The notes: a model not told the origin generated them from the letters alone. A DNA stretch of 64,000 nt from Acidobacteriota bacterium (GCA_021803035.1 JAJZME010000023.1:1-64000); one strand, 5' to 3'. Counted from the stretch's first letter, positions 26,401 through 34,921 are shown. Numbers and translations: made by a program.

Positions 26401-27794
26401 GAACGGTTCCGGGCGGTTTGACCCGTCTTCCTCATCCCTCCGCCATCTTCCCCACCCAGCCCAACCGCATGGTTCCAGCTCCGGAAAAGCAGGAAACTGT
26501 CTCACCCAAGGGGTTCATATATATGACTTGTCAAGCCCCGTGTGCCGCAACCCCTGCAAATCCAGCCAATTACGTTTGCAGATATTTTCCGTCTCGCCGC
26601 ACACAATAGAACCATTGGCGGTTCCATACGCCTCCCAGGGAAAAACGTGACCATGACCAGCCCCAGCTCTCCGGCTTCATCTGAGGCCCCAACCAATACG
26701 CCCGTCCCTCGGCCCCTTGCCATCGACGCCAGCCCTGCCGCCGCTCAGGTAGCCCCCGGTGAACCTACCCCCCCCTAAAATATTTTTCTTTCCCACGGAT
26801 TCCTTGCAGTTTATTTTCTTGCCACTCCTGCACCTCTATTTCCGGCCCACGATGAAGGTAACTGATGGTTACGGCCATCCCCCCAACTCGCCGCCCGGCT
26901 GGGCCGTATCAAGCTGCCGCTTTTGCACCTTGTTATCGGCACAGCCCTTGCAATTAACGCACGCTTACGATGCCATTCCCGGCTTTGAGGCTGAGATAGC
27001 GTATGAAAGCACACGAGGTTACTAAAGTGATTCAAGGTCTTGCATTTCGCCCTTTAATCCGGTTGTTAGGCATGCTATCAAGGTGTAGCATCATCGTCTG
27101 GTACTTTAGTGTTCAGCAGTTGGTTACCTCCAGTCTAGATCATAGGTTCCGGCTGTTACCCAGGAGGGGCTCCAAAATTTAGCGATACTTGCAGGGGATT
27201 CCCAGGAGCAAGTTGTTCTATTGTCCGCGTAAGAATGCGCGTTTGCGGACGCGTGCTCTCACGCGCGTAGAAGCAATCAATGATCCGCTTCCATCGGCCG
27301 TGATCGACAAACCGTCGTTGGCGCAGCAGGACCATGAAGTTGAATCAATCCCATGCGAGGCTTGAGCCCATAGGCAGGATTTTGACCAACCGCGTGGAGG
27401 GATGTTGGCCAAGATGCCCGGATTTTCACATGGAAAGGAAGCTAGGAATTCGCCTTCAGACGGATGACGAAGCAGACGCGTGGACGGGGCAACTCCTCAA
27501 ACCAGCCGTACTTGGTGGGGCGGAACTGGAAGCCCAGAATAGTGCGGAGCTGCAAATCCCGTATGTCTGTCACTGTTGTTGTGCTTGAACTACTCCAAAC
27601 ATGCACTAATACGTTGATTCTTCAATGCCGCATTCAGCTTTGGGAATCGTGAGTTTAGCGAGGCATGGTGCAATTGGCTGTGCAAACGGCTCCCTGACGC
27701 AAGACGGAAGCAGCTTGCATTGGGGCAAAGCGTTCGTTGCTGCCCGCACGCAAATGAGGCGCTCTTCTTTTCGCGCTAAGACGGAGAAACGAAG
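26401..27794. other. Long intergenic region (about 1.4 kb) before the Tad-like cluster
   Basis: No frame is convincing. A small plus-strand frame (26542-26778) is Pro/Ala/Ser-rich without a recognisable family. Near 26766-26815 a C-run is followed by AT-rich, T-rich DNA. From about 26820 base composition is less GC-rich than the surrounding genome and short frames on both strands look like noise. This suggests decayed or acquired DNA. Confidence 0.45.
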
Positions 27795-29033
27795 ATGAAA
27801 ACCTGGAACGTATGGAAAGACGAAAGCGGGCAAACGCTGGTGGTAACGGTTCTCTGCATGACCGTAACGCTCGGCCTTGTTGCCCTGGCAACGGACGTCG
27901 GTCAAATGTTTCATACCAAGGAGCAGGCGCAAACAGCGGCCGACGCCGCGGTGATTGCGGCAGTGCAACAGCAGGACTACGGAGATCCGGTGGCGGCCGC
28001 CAACGAGGATGCGGCGAAGAATGGATTTCCCAACGGGGTGAACGGAAACACGGTCAAGGTTGAAGATCCGCCGGGTACCGGCTCGCTCGCCGGGCAAGAC
28101 GGCTACATTGAAGTGATTGTTTCCCGCCAGACACCCACCTATTTCATGAGGCTCTTCGGTGTCAATGACCTGACCGTGGCGGCCAAAGCGGTGGCCACGC
28201 TGGGCCCGGCAACCGATTGCGTTTACACCCTGGACAGCTCGGGCACAGATATCAATGTCGCCGGCAGCGCCGACGTCCAGAGTACTTGCGGATTTTACGG
28301 TAACTCGTCCTCTTCCAGTGACCTGACGGTGGGTGGTGGCGGCATTCTCGATTCCACCAACGAAAACCTGGTGGGCGGGTATTCCTTGGACAACAACGGC
28401 ACCCTGACGGTTCCACCGACCACCGGAATTATGCCGGTGCCCGATCCGCTGGGTGGTATACAGCCGCCCCAATGGTCTGCCTCCAACTGCCTGGCGGATC
28501 CCAAACTCACCAATTCGCCGCCGGGCACCTCCATCGGACCCGCCGCTGGCGGCACAGTTTGTTACGACGGATTGACCCTAAATGGAGGCTCCGTCACGTT
28601 GAATCCAGGCATTTACGTGATCAATGGGGCTATGAAGTTGGGTGGCAATGTGACCGTGGATGGAACCGTCAATGGAACCGTGAACGGAGCATCGGGGGTA
28701 ACGTTCTACATCACCCAGAACGGCTCGCTCAATATCGAGAGCGGCGCCATCGTCAATCTCGTCGCCCCGGACAGTGGAACATATAATGGCATTCTGTTCT
28801 ATCAGGACCCGAGCAACACAACCACGGCAAGCATCGAGGGTGGTGCAGGAAGCACGCTGGACGGGATACTTTACTTCCCGGCCGCACTGCTTCAACTGGA
28901 CGGTGGAACCAGCACGGATACTTATATTTCTATTGTGGCCGGCCAGGTTACTCTCGGCGGCAACTTGAGCTTGAAAAACTATGGAAAGCTCAACCCCACA
29001 AGTCCCCTCTCATCGCCAAGGCTGGAGGATTGA
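27795..29033 (+). CDS. TadG-like pilus-assembly protein with beta-repeat C-terminus
   Basis: A 412-residue protein. The N-terminus (residues 9-50) is TadE/G-like: Glu-Ser-Gly-Gln-Thr-Leu-Val, one membrane segment, then Gln-Thr-Ala-Ala-Asp-Ala-Ala-Val-Ile-Ala-Ala. Residues about 145-400 are Gly/Asn/Thr-rich and look like stacked beta-strands, resembling C-terminal domains found on some TadG-like proteins. It is probably anchored in the inner membrane with the rest outside. It has a GGAG box upstream of the ATG. It heads a cluster with a TadE-like protein and Flp pilins, 3 nt before the next gene. Confidence 0.78.
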   Translation: MKTWNVWKDESGQTLVVTVLCMTVTLGLVALATDVGQMFHTKEQAQTAADAAVIAAVQQQDYGDPVAAANEDAAKNGFPNGVNGNTVKVEDPPGTGSLAGQDGYIEVIVSRQTPTYFMRLFGVNDLTVAAKAVATLGPATDCVYTLDSSGTDINVAGSADVQSTCGFYGNSSSSSDLTVGGGGILDSTNENLVGGYSLDNNGTLTVPPTTGIMPVPDPLGGIQPPQWSASNCLADPKLTNSPPGTSIGPAAGGTVCYDGLTLNGGSVTLNPGIYVINGAMKLGGNVTVDGTVNGTVNGASGVTFYITQNGSLNIESGAIVNLVAPDSGTYNGILFYQDPSNTTTASIEGGAGSTLDGILYFPAALLQLDGGTSTDTYISIVAGQVTLGGNLSLKNYGKLNPTSPLSSPRLED

Positions 29034-29036
29034 AAC

Positions 29037-29546
29037 TTGAACGACTCAATTGCGAACCGCTCGCACGGTGACACGCAAAACAATATGGCCCGGCGCCTGA
29101 TACGGTTCATGCTGCGCGCTAATCGCGGCCAGGCGCTAGCCGAGTTCGCGTTGCTTATCCCCGTCATGGTCATCATTCTGCTTGGCGCGGGAGAACTGGC
29201 GCGGCTCGCCTACGCGTCCATCGAAATAACCAACGCGGCCCATGCCGGCGCCGAATACGGCGCGCAGAGTTACCAACTCGCTCGCCCCGCTAACTACAGC
29301 AACATAGAGGCGGCCGCGGCGCTGGATGCGCAAAACATTCCTGGCTTTACAGCTACAGCTCAGGACGTTTGTACCTGCGAGAACGGCACGACCGTTGCCT
29401 GCGACAGCGCTTTAACTACCTGCGGCAGTTCCTACATTGCGTATCTCCAGGTAAACACTTCCGCCACCTATGCTCCGCTTTTCCATTGTCCGGGACTGCC
29501 CCAAACCTATACAGTCACGGCCAAGGCGATCATGAGGGTGCAATAA
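29037..29546 (+). CDS. TadE-like pilus-assembly protein
   Basis: A 169-residue minor pseudopilin-like protein with the TadE motif Arg-Gly-Gln-Ala-Leu-Ala-Glu-Phe-Ala-Leu-Leu (residues 30-40), one membrane segment, then Ala-His-Ala-Gly-Ala-Glu-Tyr-Gly-Ala. Three to four Cys in the C-terminal half may form disulfides. The start is TTG at 29037, supported by GGAGG 8 nt upstream; an ATG at 29085 is an alternative. It is co-transcribed with the TadG-like gene (3-nt gap). Confidence 0.82.
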   Translation: MNDSIANRSHGDTQNNMARRLIRFMLRANRGQALAEFALLIPVMVIILLGAGELARLAYASIEITNAAHAGAEYGAQSYQLARPANYSNIEAAAALDAQNIPGFTATAQDVCTCENGTTVACDSALTTCGSSYIAYLQVNTSATYAPLFHCPGLPQTYTVTAKAIMRVQ

Positions 29547-29548
29547 CA

Positions 29549-29735
29549 ATGATCAAGAATGCGAGCATCGCGGAAGCGGCGCGGCAGATCAGAGCCTGGT
29601 GGAAGCCGCCCTCGTCATCTTTGCCATGCTCATCTTCATCATGGGGATCATGGAGTGTTGCTTTATTCCTCATCCGGTCCAGCGGCGCCAAACTGGCAGA
29701 GAATGTAGAGGAACAGTTCCTCTGCTGGATGGCGC
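29549..29735 (+). pseudogene. Frameshifted TadE-like remnant
   Basis: An ATG at 29549, 2 nt after the previous stop, opens a frame whose residues soon stop making sense. In another frame, from about 29578, the DNA reads Asp-Gln-Ser-Leu-Val-Glu-Ala-Ala-Leu-Val-Ile-Phe-Ala-Met-Leu and Met-Gly-Ile-Met-Glu, an unmistakable TadE core. No single frame joins the start to this core, and homology fades after Glu-Cys-Cys-Phe. It is best read as a second tadE broken by frameshift and decay. Confidence 0.7.
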
Positions 29736-29882
29736 GTATACATACGTTCACATAGGTTACCTGCCTTATGACCATAAGTTGTTTATTTGGTTACGTTAGT
29801 TGCAGCAAAAGAACGGCACGTCATTTGCTGCAAGAAAGACGCAACCCAATCTCCTTCGGGCCTCATTACGCTTGGGGAAGCG

Positions 29883-30104
29883 CTGAGTAGCCGAATTTTC
29901 AAGCCATTGCTCAAGTTCCAGAACCTGAAATCTCATGACGAAGGCCATAACCTTGCGGAATATGCGTCGGCTCTCGTCTTACTCCGAATAGGTGGTAACA
30001 GCGTAAATGCAATTGCTGGTCTCTGCCCTCAACAATGCGCTTATAAACCTGGGGACTGCCGTGACGAATGCTATCTAACCCGGGCGCGCCCGGGGGATGG
30101 GTGA
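29883..30104 (+). pseudogene. Decayed Flp pilin, type A (copy 1)
   Basis: It aligns base for base with the intact pilin at 30988. The start codon has become CTG (ATG-AAC-AGC against CTG-AGT-AGC). The motif Gly-Gln-Asp-Leu-Val-Glu-Tyr reads Gly-His-Asn-Leu-Ala-Glu-Tyr. The hydrophobic helix is interrupted by Arg, Gly, Asn and further down by Cys, Pro and Lys, and the stop codon is lost so the frame runs on to 30104. The absence of internal stops suggests a fairly recent loss. Confidence 0.8.
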
Positions 30105-30213
30105 CGAAACATTTTCCCTCGCGGATTGCATGGATACCCAATCCTCCCTTTTGGTTTCCCGCACGTGGGATCGCGCTGTCAACCGCTCAACCAACCCCAG
30201 CGAGGAGAGAACG

Positions 30214-30429
30214 ATGCGTCACATTACATGGAAAATCTACTTCAAGGTTCGCGAACTGATTGAGAGTGAACAAGGCCAGGACCTGGTCGAGTACGCGCTG
30301 ATCGTTGCCTTAATCTCTCTGGCTGCCATTGTGAGCATGAAGGCCCTGGCTTCCGATATCAGCCACGCTTTCACGAGCATCGGGAGCGCCCTGACCACAG
30401 CGCAATCAAGCTCCCCGGATTCCCACTAA
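30214..30429 (+). CDS. Flp-family pilin, type B (copy 1)
   Basis: A 71-residue Flp/Fap-type prepilin: a leader of about 20 residues, then Gly-Gln-Asp-Leu-Val-Glu-Tyr, with predicted cleavage after the Gly and the conserved Glu-Tyr at mature positions 5 and 6, then a hydrophobic helix (Ala-Leu-Ile-Val-Ala-Leu-Ile-Ser-Leu). By hand count it is identical to copy 2 (31316) at 45 of 63 aligned positions; it has seven extra residues at the C-terminus. The start has GAGGAG upstream. Confidence 0.87.
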   Translation: MRHITWKIYFKVRELIESEQGQDLVEYALIVALISLAAIVSMKALASDISHAFTSIGSALTTAQSSSPDSH

Positions 30430-30837
30430 CTGCCGGATCAACACCGAACAGCGCGTTCCGGTCTTTGCCATTCCGGCACCACACACTATGCGCTGGCGCA
30501 CTCTCTAGCTACGGGAGAGCCATACGGCACAAGGGATCTTTGCCGCGCGGCTGTCCCCTTTCTTGCAGATTTCCCTCAACAAAAGTGTCATCGCATCTTG
30601 CGCTTCCCGTCCCATCTCCGATATGTGCGGGCAGGTTCCGCTATCGCTGACCGGCTAAACCGTCGCACCATGCGCGGATCTTCCCGTCCTATGTTTTGTA
30701 CGGTTTCACCGCCTCGTCACGATTCAGTGAGGCAAGCCCCTTTCTCTTCAATCGACAAAACACCGCTCCCAGTTATACGAATCCCTTCGGCACGCAGAAG
30801 CTGAAAATGTAGACGCACCGTTCCTCAACTCGGTACC
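30430..30837. other. Intergenic region between duplicated pilin units
   Basis: About 400 bp without a supported gene, promoter or clear hairpin. It is not obviously related to the region upstream of unit 1. Confidence 0.4.
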
Positions 30838-30987
30838 ATGTGTACATCTGTTCACACTTAATACCTGCCAGACAGCCTTAAGTCATTTATTTTTGGTGCC
30901 TTGATTGCTACCAGTCAATGGCATGCCACTTGCTACAAATCAGGCGTGGCTCAGTCCCTTCTGGGTCGCAGATCGCCTGGGGGACCT

Positions 30988-31182
30988 ATGAACAGCCGAG
31001 TTTTCAAGCTGTTTCTCGAGCTCCAGAACCTGAAATCTCGTGACGAAGGCCAGGACCTTGTGGAATACGGGCTGATTGTCCTCTTGATCTCATTGGCGGC
31101 GGTGGTGGGTATGCAGACTCTAGCCTCTGCCCTCGGCAGCGCGTTTATGAACATAGGGACCGGTGTGAAAAATGTTTTGTAG
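30988..31182 (+). CDS. Flp-family pilin, type A (copy 2, intact)
   Basis: A 64-residue Flp-type prepilin with a leader of about 21 residues ending at Asp-Glu-Gly, then Gln-Asp-Leu-Val-Glu-Tyr and a hydrophobic helix (Gly-Leu-Ile-Val-Leu-Leu-Ile-Ser-Leu-Ala-Ala-Val-Val). ATG 30988 follows GGGGGA. Its decayed duplicate lies at 29883. No prepilin peptidase, TadA ATPase or TadB/C platform gene is in the window, so assembly would rely on genes elsewhere. Confidence 0.87.
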   Translation: MNSRVFKLFLELQNLKSRDEGQDLVEYGLIVLLISLAAVVGMQTLASALGSAFMNIGTGVKNVL

Positions 31183-31315
31183 TTCAGGTGTGCCCCGGGG
31201 GGTGACGAACCATGTTTTCTTGCGGGAGGCATGGACACCCTAACCTCCCCAATTTGGTTTCCCGTACGTGGGAACGCTACGTCAACCACCCAATCAACCC
31301 CAAAGGAGAGTAAGT

Positions 31316-31510
31316 ATGAACCTCGTTGCATGGAAGATCTTTTTCAAGATTCGCAGCTTGATTGAGAGTGAAGAAGGACAGGATCTCGTCGAGTACGCGC
31401 TGATCGTTGCTTTGATCTCTCTGGCCGCAGTTGCAGGCATGAAGACCCTGGCTTCCGATATCGGCACCGTCTTCACCAATATCGGCAACGCCCTTAATAC
31501 GGCAGGCTAG
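31316..31510 (+). CDS. Flp-family pilin, type B (copy 2)
   Basis: A 64-residue prepilin with Glu-Gly-Gln-Asp-Leu-Val-Glu-Tyr at the cleavage site and the Ala-Leu-Ile-Val-Ala-Leu-Ile-Ser-Leu-Ala-Ala helix. AAAGGAGAG precedes the ATG. It lies 133 nt after the type-A pilin; the spacer, like that of unit 1, contains a conserved block, so it may carry a regulatory or processing signal. Confidence 0.88.
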   Translation: MNLVAWKIFFKIRSLIESEEGQDLVEYALIVALISLAAVAGMKTLASDIGTVFTNIGNALNTAG

Positions 31511-31592
31511 GCATCAGGCTTGACCTGAGCCGGTCGTTTCAACCTTTGTAACCCCGGCGCCGGATCTCTGTGCACTGGAGTTCACAGTTCTC

Positions 31593-31644
31593 ACGGGAGG
31601 GTTATGTGCAGCAAAGGATTCTTTGCTGCACATAACCCTCCCGT
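31593..31644 (+). terminator. Perfect 24-bp hairpin after the pilin genes
   Basis: Bases 31593-31616 and 31621-31644 are perfectly complementary over 24 bp with a GATT loop. Only three T follow, so it is either the terminator of the pilin transcript or a structured RNA element. A stem this long without mismatch is unusual for a simple terminator. Confidence 0.55.
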
Positions 31645-31787
31645 TTCCACTTGATACCTCCTCCAACTCGGCCGTTGGGGAACAAAGAAACGCTTTCCGC
31701 ATTTCTTTTCCCACTGCCACTCTCTGCGCGCTTCCCTTCTTTGCTCTACACTCAAAGGAAAGCAATCTCACATAAAGGAACTCTCTC

Positions 31788-33602
31788 GTGAGAAGATCTT
31801 TCCGGACCGCACTCGCCGGTTCTACGCTTTTGCTCTTCGTTATTCCCTGTGCGCCCCATGCTCAGTCGATCGGCGCCCCTCCTTCCGCGCTTGCGCCTCT
31901 GGCCCAGCGGCGCGCGGAACTCAACAACCTGTTCCGCGACTACTGGGACGCCTATCTTGAGCGCAACCCTGAGTTTGCCTCGACGATCGGCGACAAGCGC
32001 TACAACGACAAGATTTCGGACTACTCCGTGGCCGCCCTCAACAACTGGCTGGCCCGCGAACGGCAATTCCAGGTTCGCCTGGCGATGATCGATCCCACCG
32101 GATTCACGGACCGGGAGAAGCTCAGCCAGGAGTTGCTCATGCGCCAGTTCAGAGAGGACGCCGACGCCGCGGAGTTCAAGGAGTGGGAGATGCCCGTCAA
32201 CCAGACGGGCGGCATCTATTCCTGCTACCCACGCCTTGTCACGCATCTCAACTTCGCCACGCTGAAGGACTACGACGACTGGATCGCCCGTCTGCACGCC
32301 ATCCCCAGGGCTATTCAGCAGGTAACGACAAATATGTCCATCGGCATGGAGGATCACCGCGTGCCGCCCGCGTATCTGCTGGAAAAAGTCCTCGTCGAAG
32401 TCGATGAACTGGCTAACCAGAAGCCGGCGGATTCGCCTCTGGCTGCGCCCCTGAAGCAGTTTCCGGCTTCCATCCCGGCGCCCGAGCAAGCACGGATCAG
32501 GGCCGGGATGCTGGCCGCGATTGCAAATCAGGTATTGCCCGCTTATAAGCGCTTTGCGCGGTTTCTACGCGTCAGTTATATTCCCGCAGGACGCGAGCAG
32601 CCCGGCATCTCGGCGCTGCCCGACGGAGTACAGTATTACCGCTTTCTGGTCCGGCGCACCACCACGATTGACCTGACGCCGGCTCAAATCCACCAGATCG
32701 GTCTCGAAGCGGTAAAACGCGACGAGGCTGCCATGCTGGTCATCGCGAAGTCGCTCGGCTACCAGGACCTGAAAAGCTTCCAGACCAGCCTCAAAAGCAA
32801 TCCCAAACTGCACCCGGCATCGCGCCAGGCACTGCTCGACGCCTACCGCGGCTACCTGAATGCGATGCAAGCCGAATTACCCATCCTCTTCGGCCACCTG
32901 CCCGCGGAGAAGCTCGATATTCAGGCGGCGCCTGCTTACCTTGAAAAGGATGCGCCGCCCGCCTATTATCAGCCTGGTTCGCCCGATGGCAGCCGGCCGG
33001 GATTACTCTTCATCAACACCGGTAACGACACCGGCCGCAACCTGTACAGCGTGGAAAATATCGTATATCGCTATGGCGTGCCCGGACGCCACCTGCAAAC
33101 TTCGCTCGCGCAGGAAATTGCCGGCCTTCCTGCATTTCGCCGCTACAAAGAGTACCCGGCATATACTGAGGGCTGGAGCCTTTACGCCGGGCAATTGGGC
33201 AAGGATGCGGGCTTCTACAAGGATCCCTATTCCGATTACGGCCGTCTCGAGAACGATCTGTTGTGGTCGATTTGGCTGGTGGTAGACACCGGCGTGCATA
33301 GCGAGGGCTGGACGCGCGCGCAGGCGATCCAGTACCTCCACGACCATTCGGACCTTGACGACGCCACGATCCAGGTTGAGGTGGACAGTGATATTGCGCT
33401 GCCCAGTCAGGCCTTGGCCTCGAAGACCGGCGAGCTCGACATTTTGGGACTGCGCGAAAAGGCCCGAAGCGAGTTGGGCGGCAACTTCGATCTGCGCGCC
33501 TTCCATGGCGCGATCCTCGACTCGGGCGCTTTGCCGTTGGACCTGTTGAACGCGCGTGTAATCGCCTGGATTGGAAGCCAGAAGACCAGCACCCAGCGGT
33601 GA
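31788..33602 (+). CDS. Secreted DUF885 protein with degenerate metal motif
   Basis: A 604-residue DUF885 family protein with a signal peptide (about residues 1-26). The family, probably metallopeptidases, normally carries a His-Glu-Ala-X-Pro-Gly-His-His motif. Here the same place (near residue 427) reads Tyr-Arg-Tyr-Gly-Val-Pro-Gly-Arg-His, so His, Glu and one of the paired His are replaced. The flanking Tyr-Thr-Glu-Gly-Trp-Ser-Leu-Tyr and Asp-Thr-Gly-Val-His ... Gly-Trp-Thr blocks are kept. The start is GTG with AAAGGA upstream. It may be catalytically inactive or use different ligands. Confidence 0.85.
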   Translation: MRRSFRTALAGSTLLLFVIPCAPHAQSIGAPPSALAPLAQRRAELNNLFRDYWDAYLERNPEFASTIGDKRYNDKISDYSVAALNNWLARERQFQVRLAMIDPTGFTDREKLSQELLMRQFREDADAAEFKEWEMPVNQTGGIYSCYPRLVTHLNFATLKDYDDWIARLHAIPRAIQQVTTNMSIGMEDHRVPPAYLLEKVLVEVDELANQKPADSPLAAPLKQFPASIPAPEQARIRAGMLAAIANQVLPAYKRFARFLRVSYIPAGREQPGISALPDGVQYYRFLVRRTTTIDLTPAQIHQIGLEAVKRDEAAMLVIAKSLGYQDLKSFQTSLKSNPKLHPASRQALLDAYRGYLNAMQAELPILFGHLPAEKLDIQAAPAYLEKDAPPAYYQPGSPDGSRPGLLFINTGNDTGRNLYSVENIVYRYGVPGRHLQTSLAQEIAGLPAFRRYKEYPAYTEGWSLYAGQLGKDAGFYKDPYSDYGRLENDLLWSIWLVVDTGVHSEGWTRAQAIQYLHDHSDLDDATIQVEVDSDIALPSQALASKTGELDILGLREKARSELGGNFDLRAFHGAILDSGALPLDLLNARVIAWIGSQKTSTQR

Positions 33603-33715
33603 AGGGAAAGCGGCCACATCGACGTGGTATTCTGGCGTGTTCCTGGGACAAGGGCGGTGCGACCGCCCATTATTTCAATAATGCTGCGGCGAGCGCGGCA
33701 GCGGGAGAATTTCGA

Positions 33716-34873
33716 ATGAGGCGTTTCCTGATATTGGCATTGTTTATATCTGCAAGCGCCTGCGCGGTACAGGCGCAGGTGGTCAATACAACCGTATGCG
33801 ATATTTTGAAGAATCCTGTGGCGTTCAACGGAAAGATGGTGAGCATCAAGGGCACCGTCTCTGCCGGGTTTGACCAGTTTATTGTTCGCGGCCCGAACTG
33901 CGGCCAGCGGGTAAATGCAATCTGGCTTGCGTACCCGGCGGGAACAAAGGGCAAAGCCGGCCCCGACGCTTTTGTGAGACTCCAGCCGGCGCGTAACTTC
34001 AAAGGAACATACGCCGTTCCCAAGGGAGCTCCAGTCAAGCTTGACAAGAACAAGGAGTTCAAGCGGTTTGATTCCTTGCTGTCCCAGGAGCACAACAAAA
34101 GCGGGGATATGTGCCTTGGCTGCCGGCGCTATGAGGTGAGCGCCACGCTTGTGGGCCGCTTGGATGGTGTTGCCAGCGCGGAGCTCACGCGCAACTCCTC
34201 CGGTCAGATCGTGGGCTTGGGCGGCTTTGGAAATATGAATGCCTATCCTGCGCGTCTGGTCCTGCAATCGGTCTCCGATGTGACGCCAAAGGCAATCGAC
34301 TATTCCAAGTCCGATGCACTGGCCAAAGGAGGGCAGGGTGGTTCTTCCGGCGTCGGCAGCGTCTCCAATCCCGTAGTGGCGGCTCAAAAAGTAGCAGATG
34401 AAATCGGCAATACCCAGGCCGGTATCCAGGCCAGAAAAGATGCGGCTCTATTCGGCCAAACCGGCGCCCACAGTAATGGCGTGAGCATCAGTTATTCTCC
34501 CGTGGACGATGCTCTACCGAATACCGCGGAGCGCGGCACGCACGACTCGCCGGACGGAGTCCTCTTCAACTGCACCTTCAATATGAACCACCTGCAGGGA
34601 AACGCCCTGGTGGTGGCGTTGCTCCACATGGGCCAGCATATCTCTGAATTACGCGACCCGTCGCCGAACGATGCGCACGCGCCCGCCTATATTCTGGAGT
34701 CCGACGCCTGGGCCGTCTCGATTTCAGCGGCGATGGTAACCCGTCAGAAACTGGTCACGCTGACCGGCGGCTACACAATTTGGGACGCCAAATGGCCCAG
34801 CACTGATATCGGACCGAACTTTAGCAAGGCGATAAATGCCTATCTTACCAAAGAGGCTCTTTTGAGCCGGTAG
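33716..34873 (+). CDS. Unknown secreted protein
   Basis: A 385-residue protein with a signal peptide (about residues 1-21, ending Val-Gln-Ala-Gln). Residues 22-110 look like a small beta-domain (Asn-Gly-Lys-Met-Val-Ser-Ile-Lys-Gly-Thr-Val) with paired Cys (Cys-Asp-Ile-Leu and Pro-Asn-Cys-Gly); a Cys-Leu-Gly-Cys pair follows near residue 140. The C-terminal part has no recognised domain. ATG 33716 is chosen for its GGGAGAA box and the clean signal peptide; the frame is open back to 33599. The function is not known. Confidence 0.7.
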   Translation: MRRFLILALFISASACAVQAQVVNTTVCDILKNPVAFNGKMVSIKGTVSAGFDQFIVRGPNCGQRVNAIWLAYPAGTKGKAGPDAFVRLQPARNFKGTYAVPKGAPVKLDKNKEFKRFDSLLSQEHNKSGDMCLGCRRYEVSATLVGRLDGVASAELTRNSSGQIVGLGGFGNMNAYPARLVLQSVSDVTPKAIDYSKSDALAKGGQGGSSGVGSVSNPVVAAQKVADEIGNTQAGIQARKDAALFGQTGAHSNGVSISYSPVDDALPNTAERGTHDSPDGVLFNCTFNMNHLQGNALVVALLHMGQHISELRDPSPNDAHAPAYILESDAWAVSISAAMVTRQKLVTLTGGYTIWDAKWPSTDIGPNFSKAINAYLTKEALLSR

Positions 34874-34921
34874 GTGTGTTTCAGAGTCGCGATCCATCCG
34901 CAAGATCGGCTTTACAATCCC

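Larger units (their letters stand above)
29735..30429 (+). repeat. Duplicated pilin unit 1 (first gene decayed)
   Basis: This roughly 0.7-kb block aligns along its whole length, without large gaps, with 30838-31510: upstream region, type-A pilin, spacer and type-B pilin in the same order. Matching landmarks include ACCTGCC and TTTATTT upstream, the start of each type-A gene, CTCTGCCCTC inside it, and GGTTTCCCG-ACGTGGGA in the spacer. The period is about 1.1 kb. Confidence 0.75.
30838..31510 (+). repeat. Duplicated pilin unit 2 (both genes intact)
   Basis: The second copy of the block described at 29735-30429. Both pilin frames are intact here, and each retains a ribosome-binding site. Confidence 0.75.

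Noticed and set aside
26542-26778. 78-codon frame in the long intergenic region
   Set aside because: Low-complexity Pro/Ala/Ser composition, no family, and the end lies in a C-run; insufficient support.
27060-27075. GTTAGGC resembling an integron attC core
   Set aside because: No matching inverse core (GCCTAAC type) lies within the expected distance and no integrase is present.
27606-28472. 288-codon minus-strand frame opposite the TadG-like gene
   Set aside because: No recognisable domain; the TadG/TadE motifs and ribosome-binding sites are on the plus strand.
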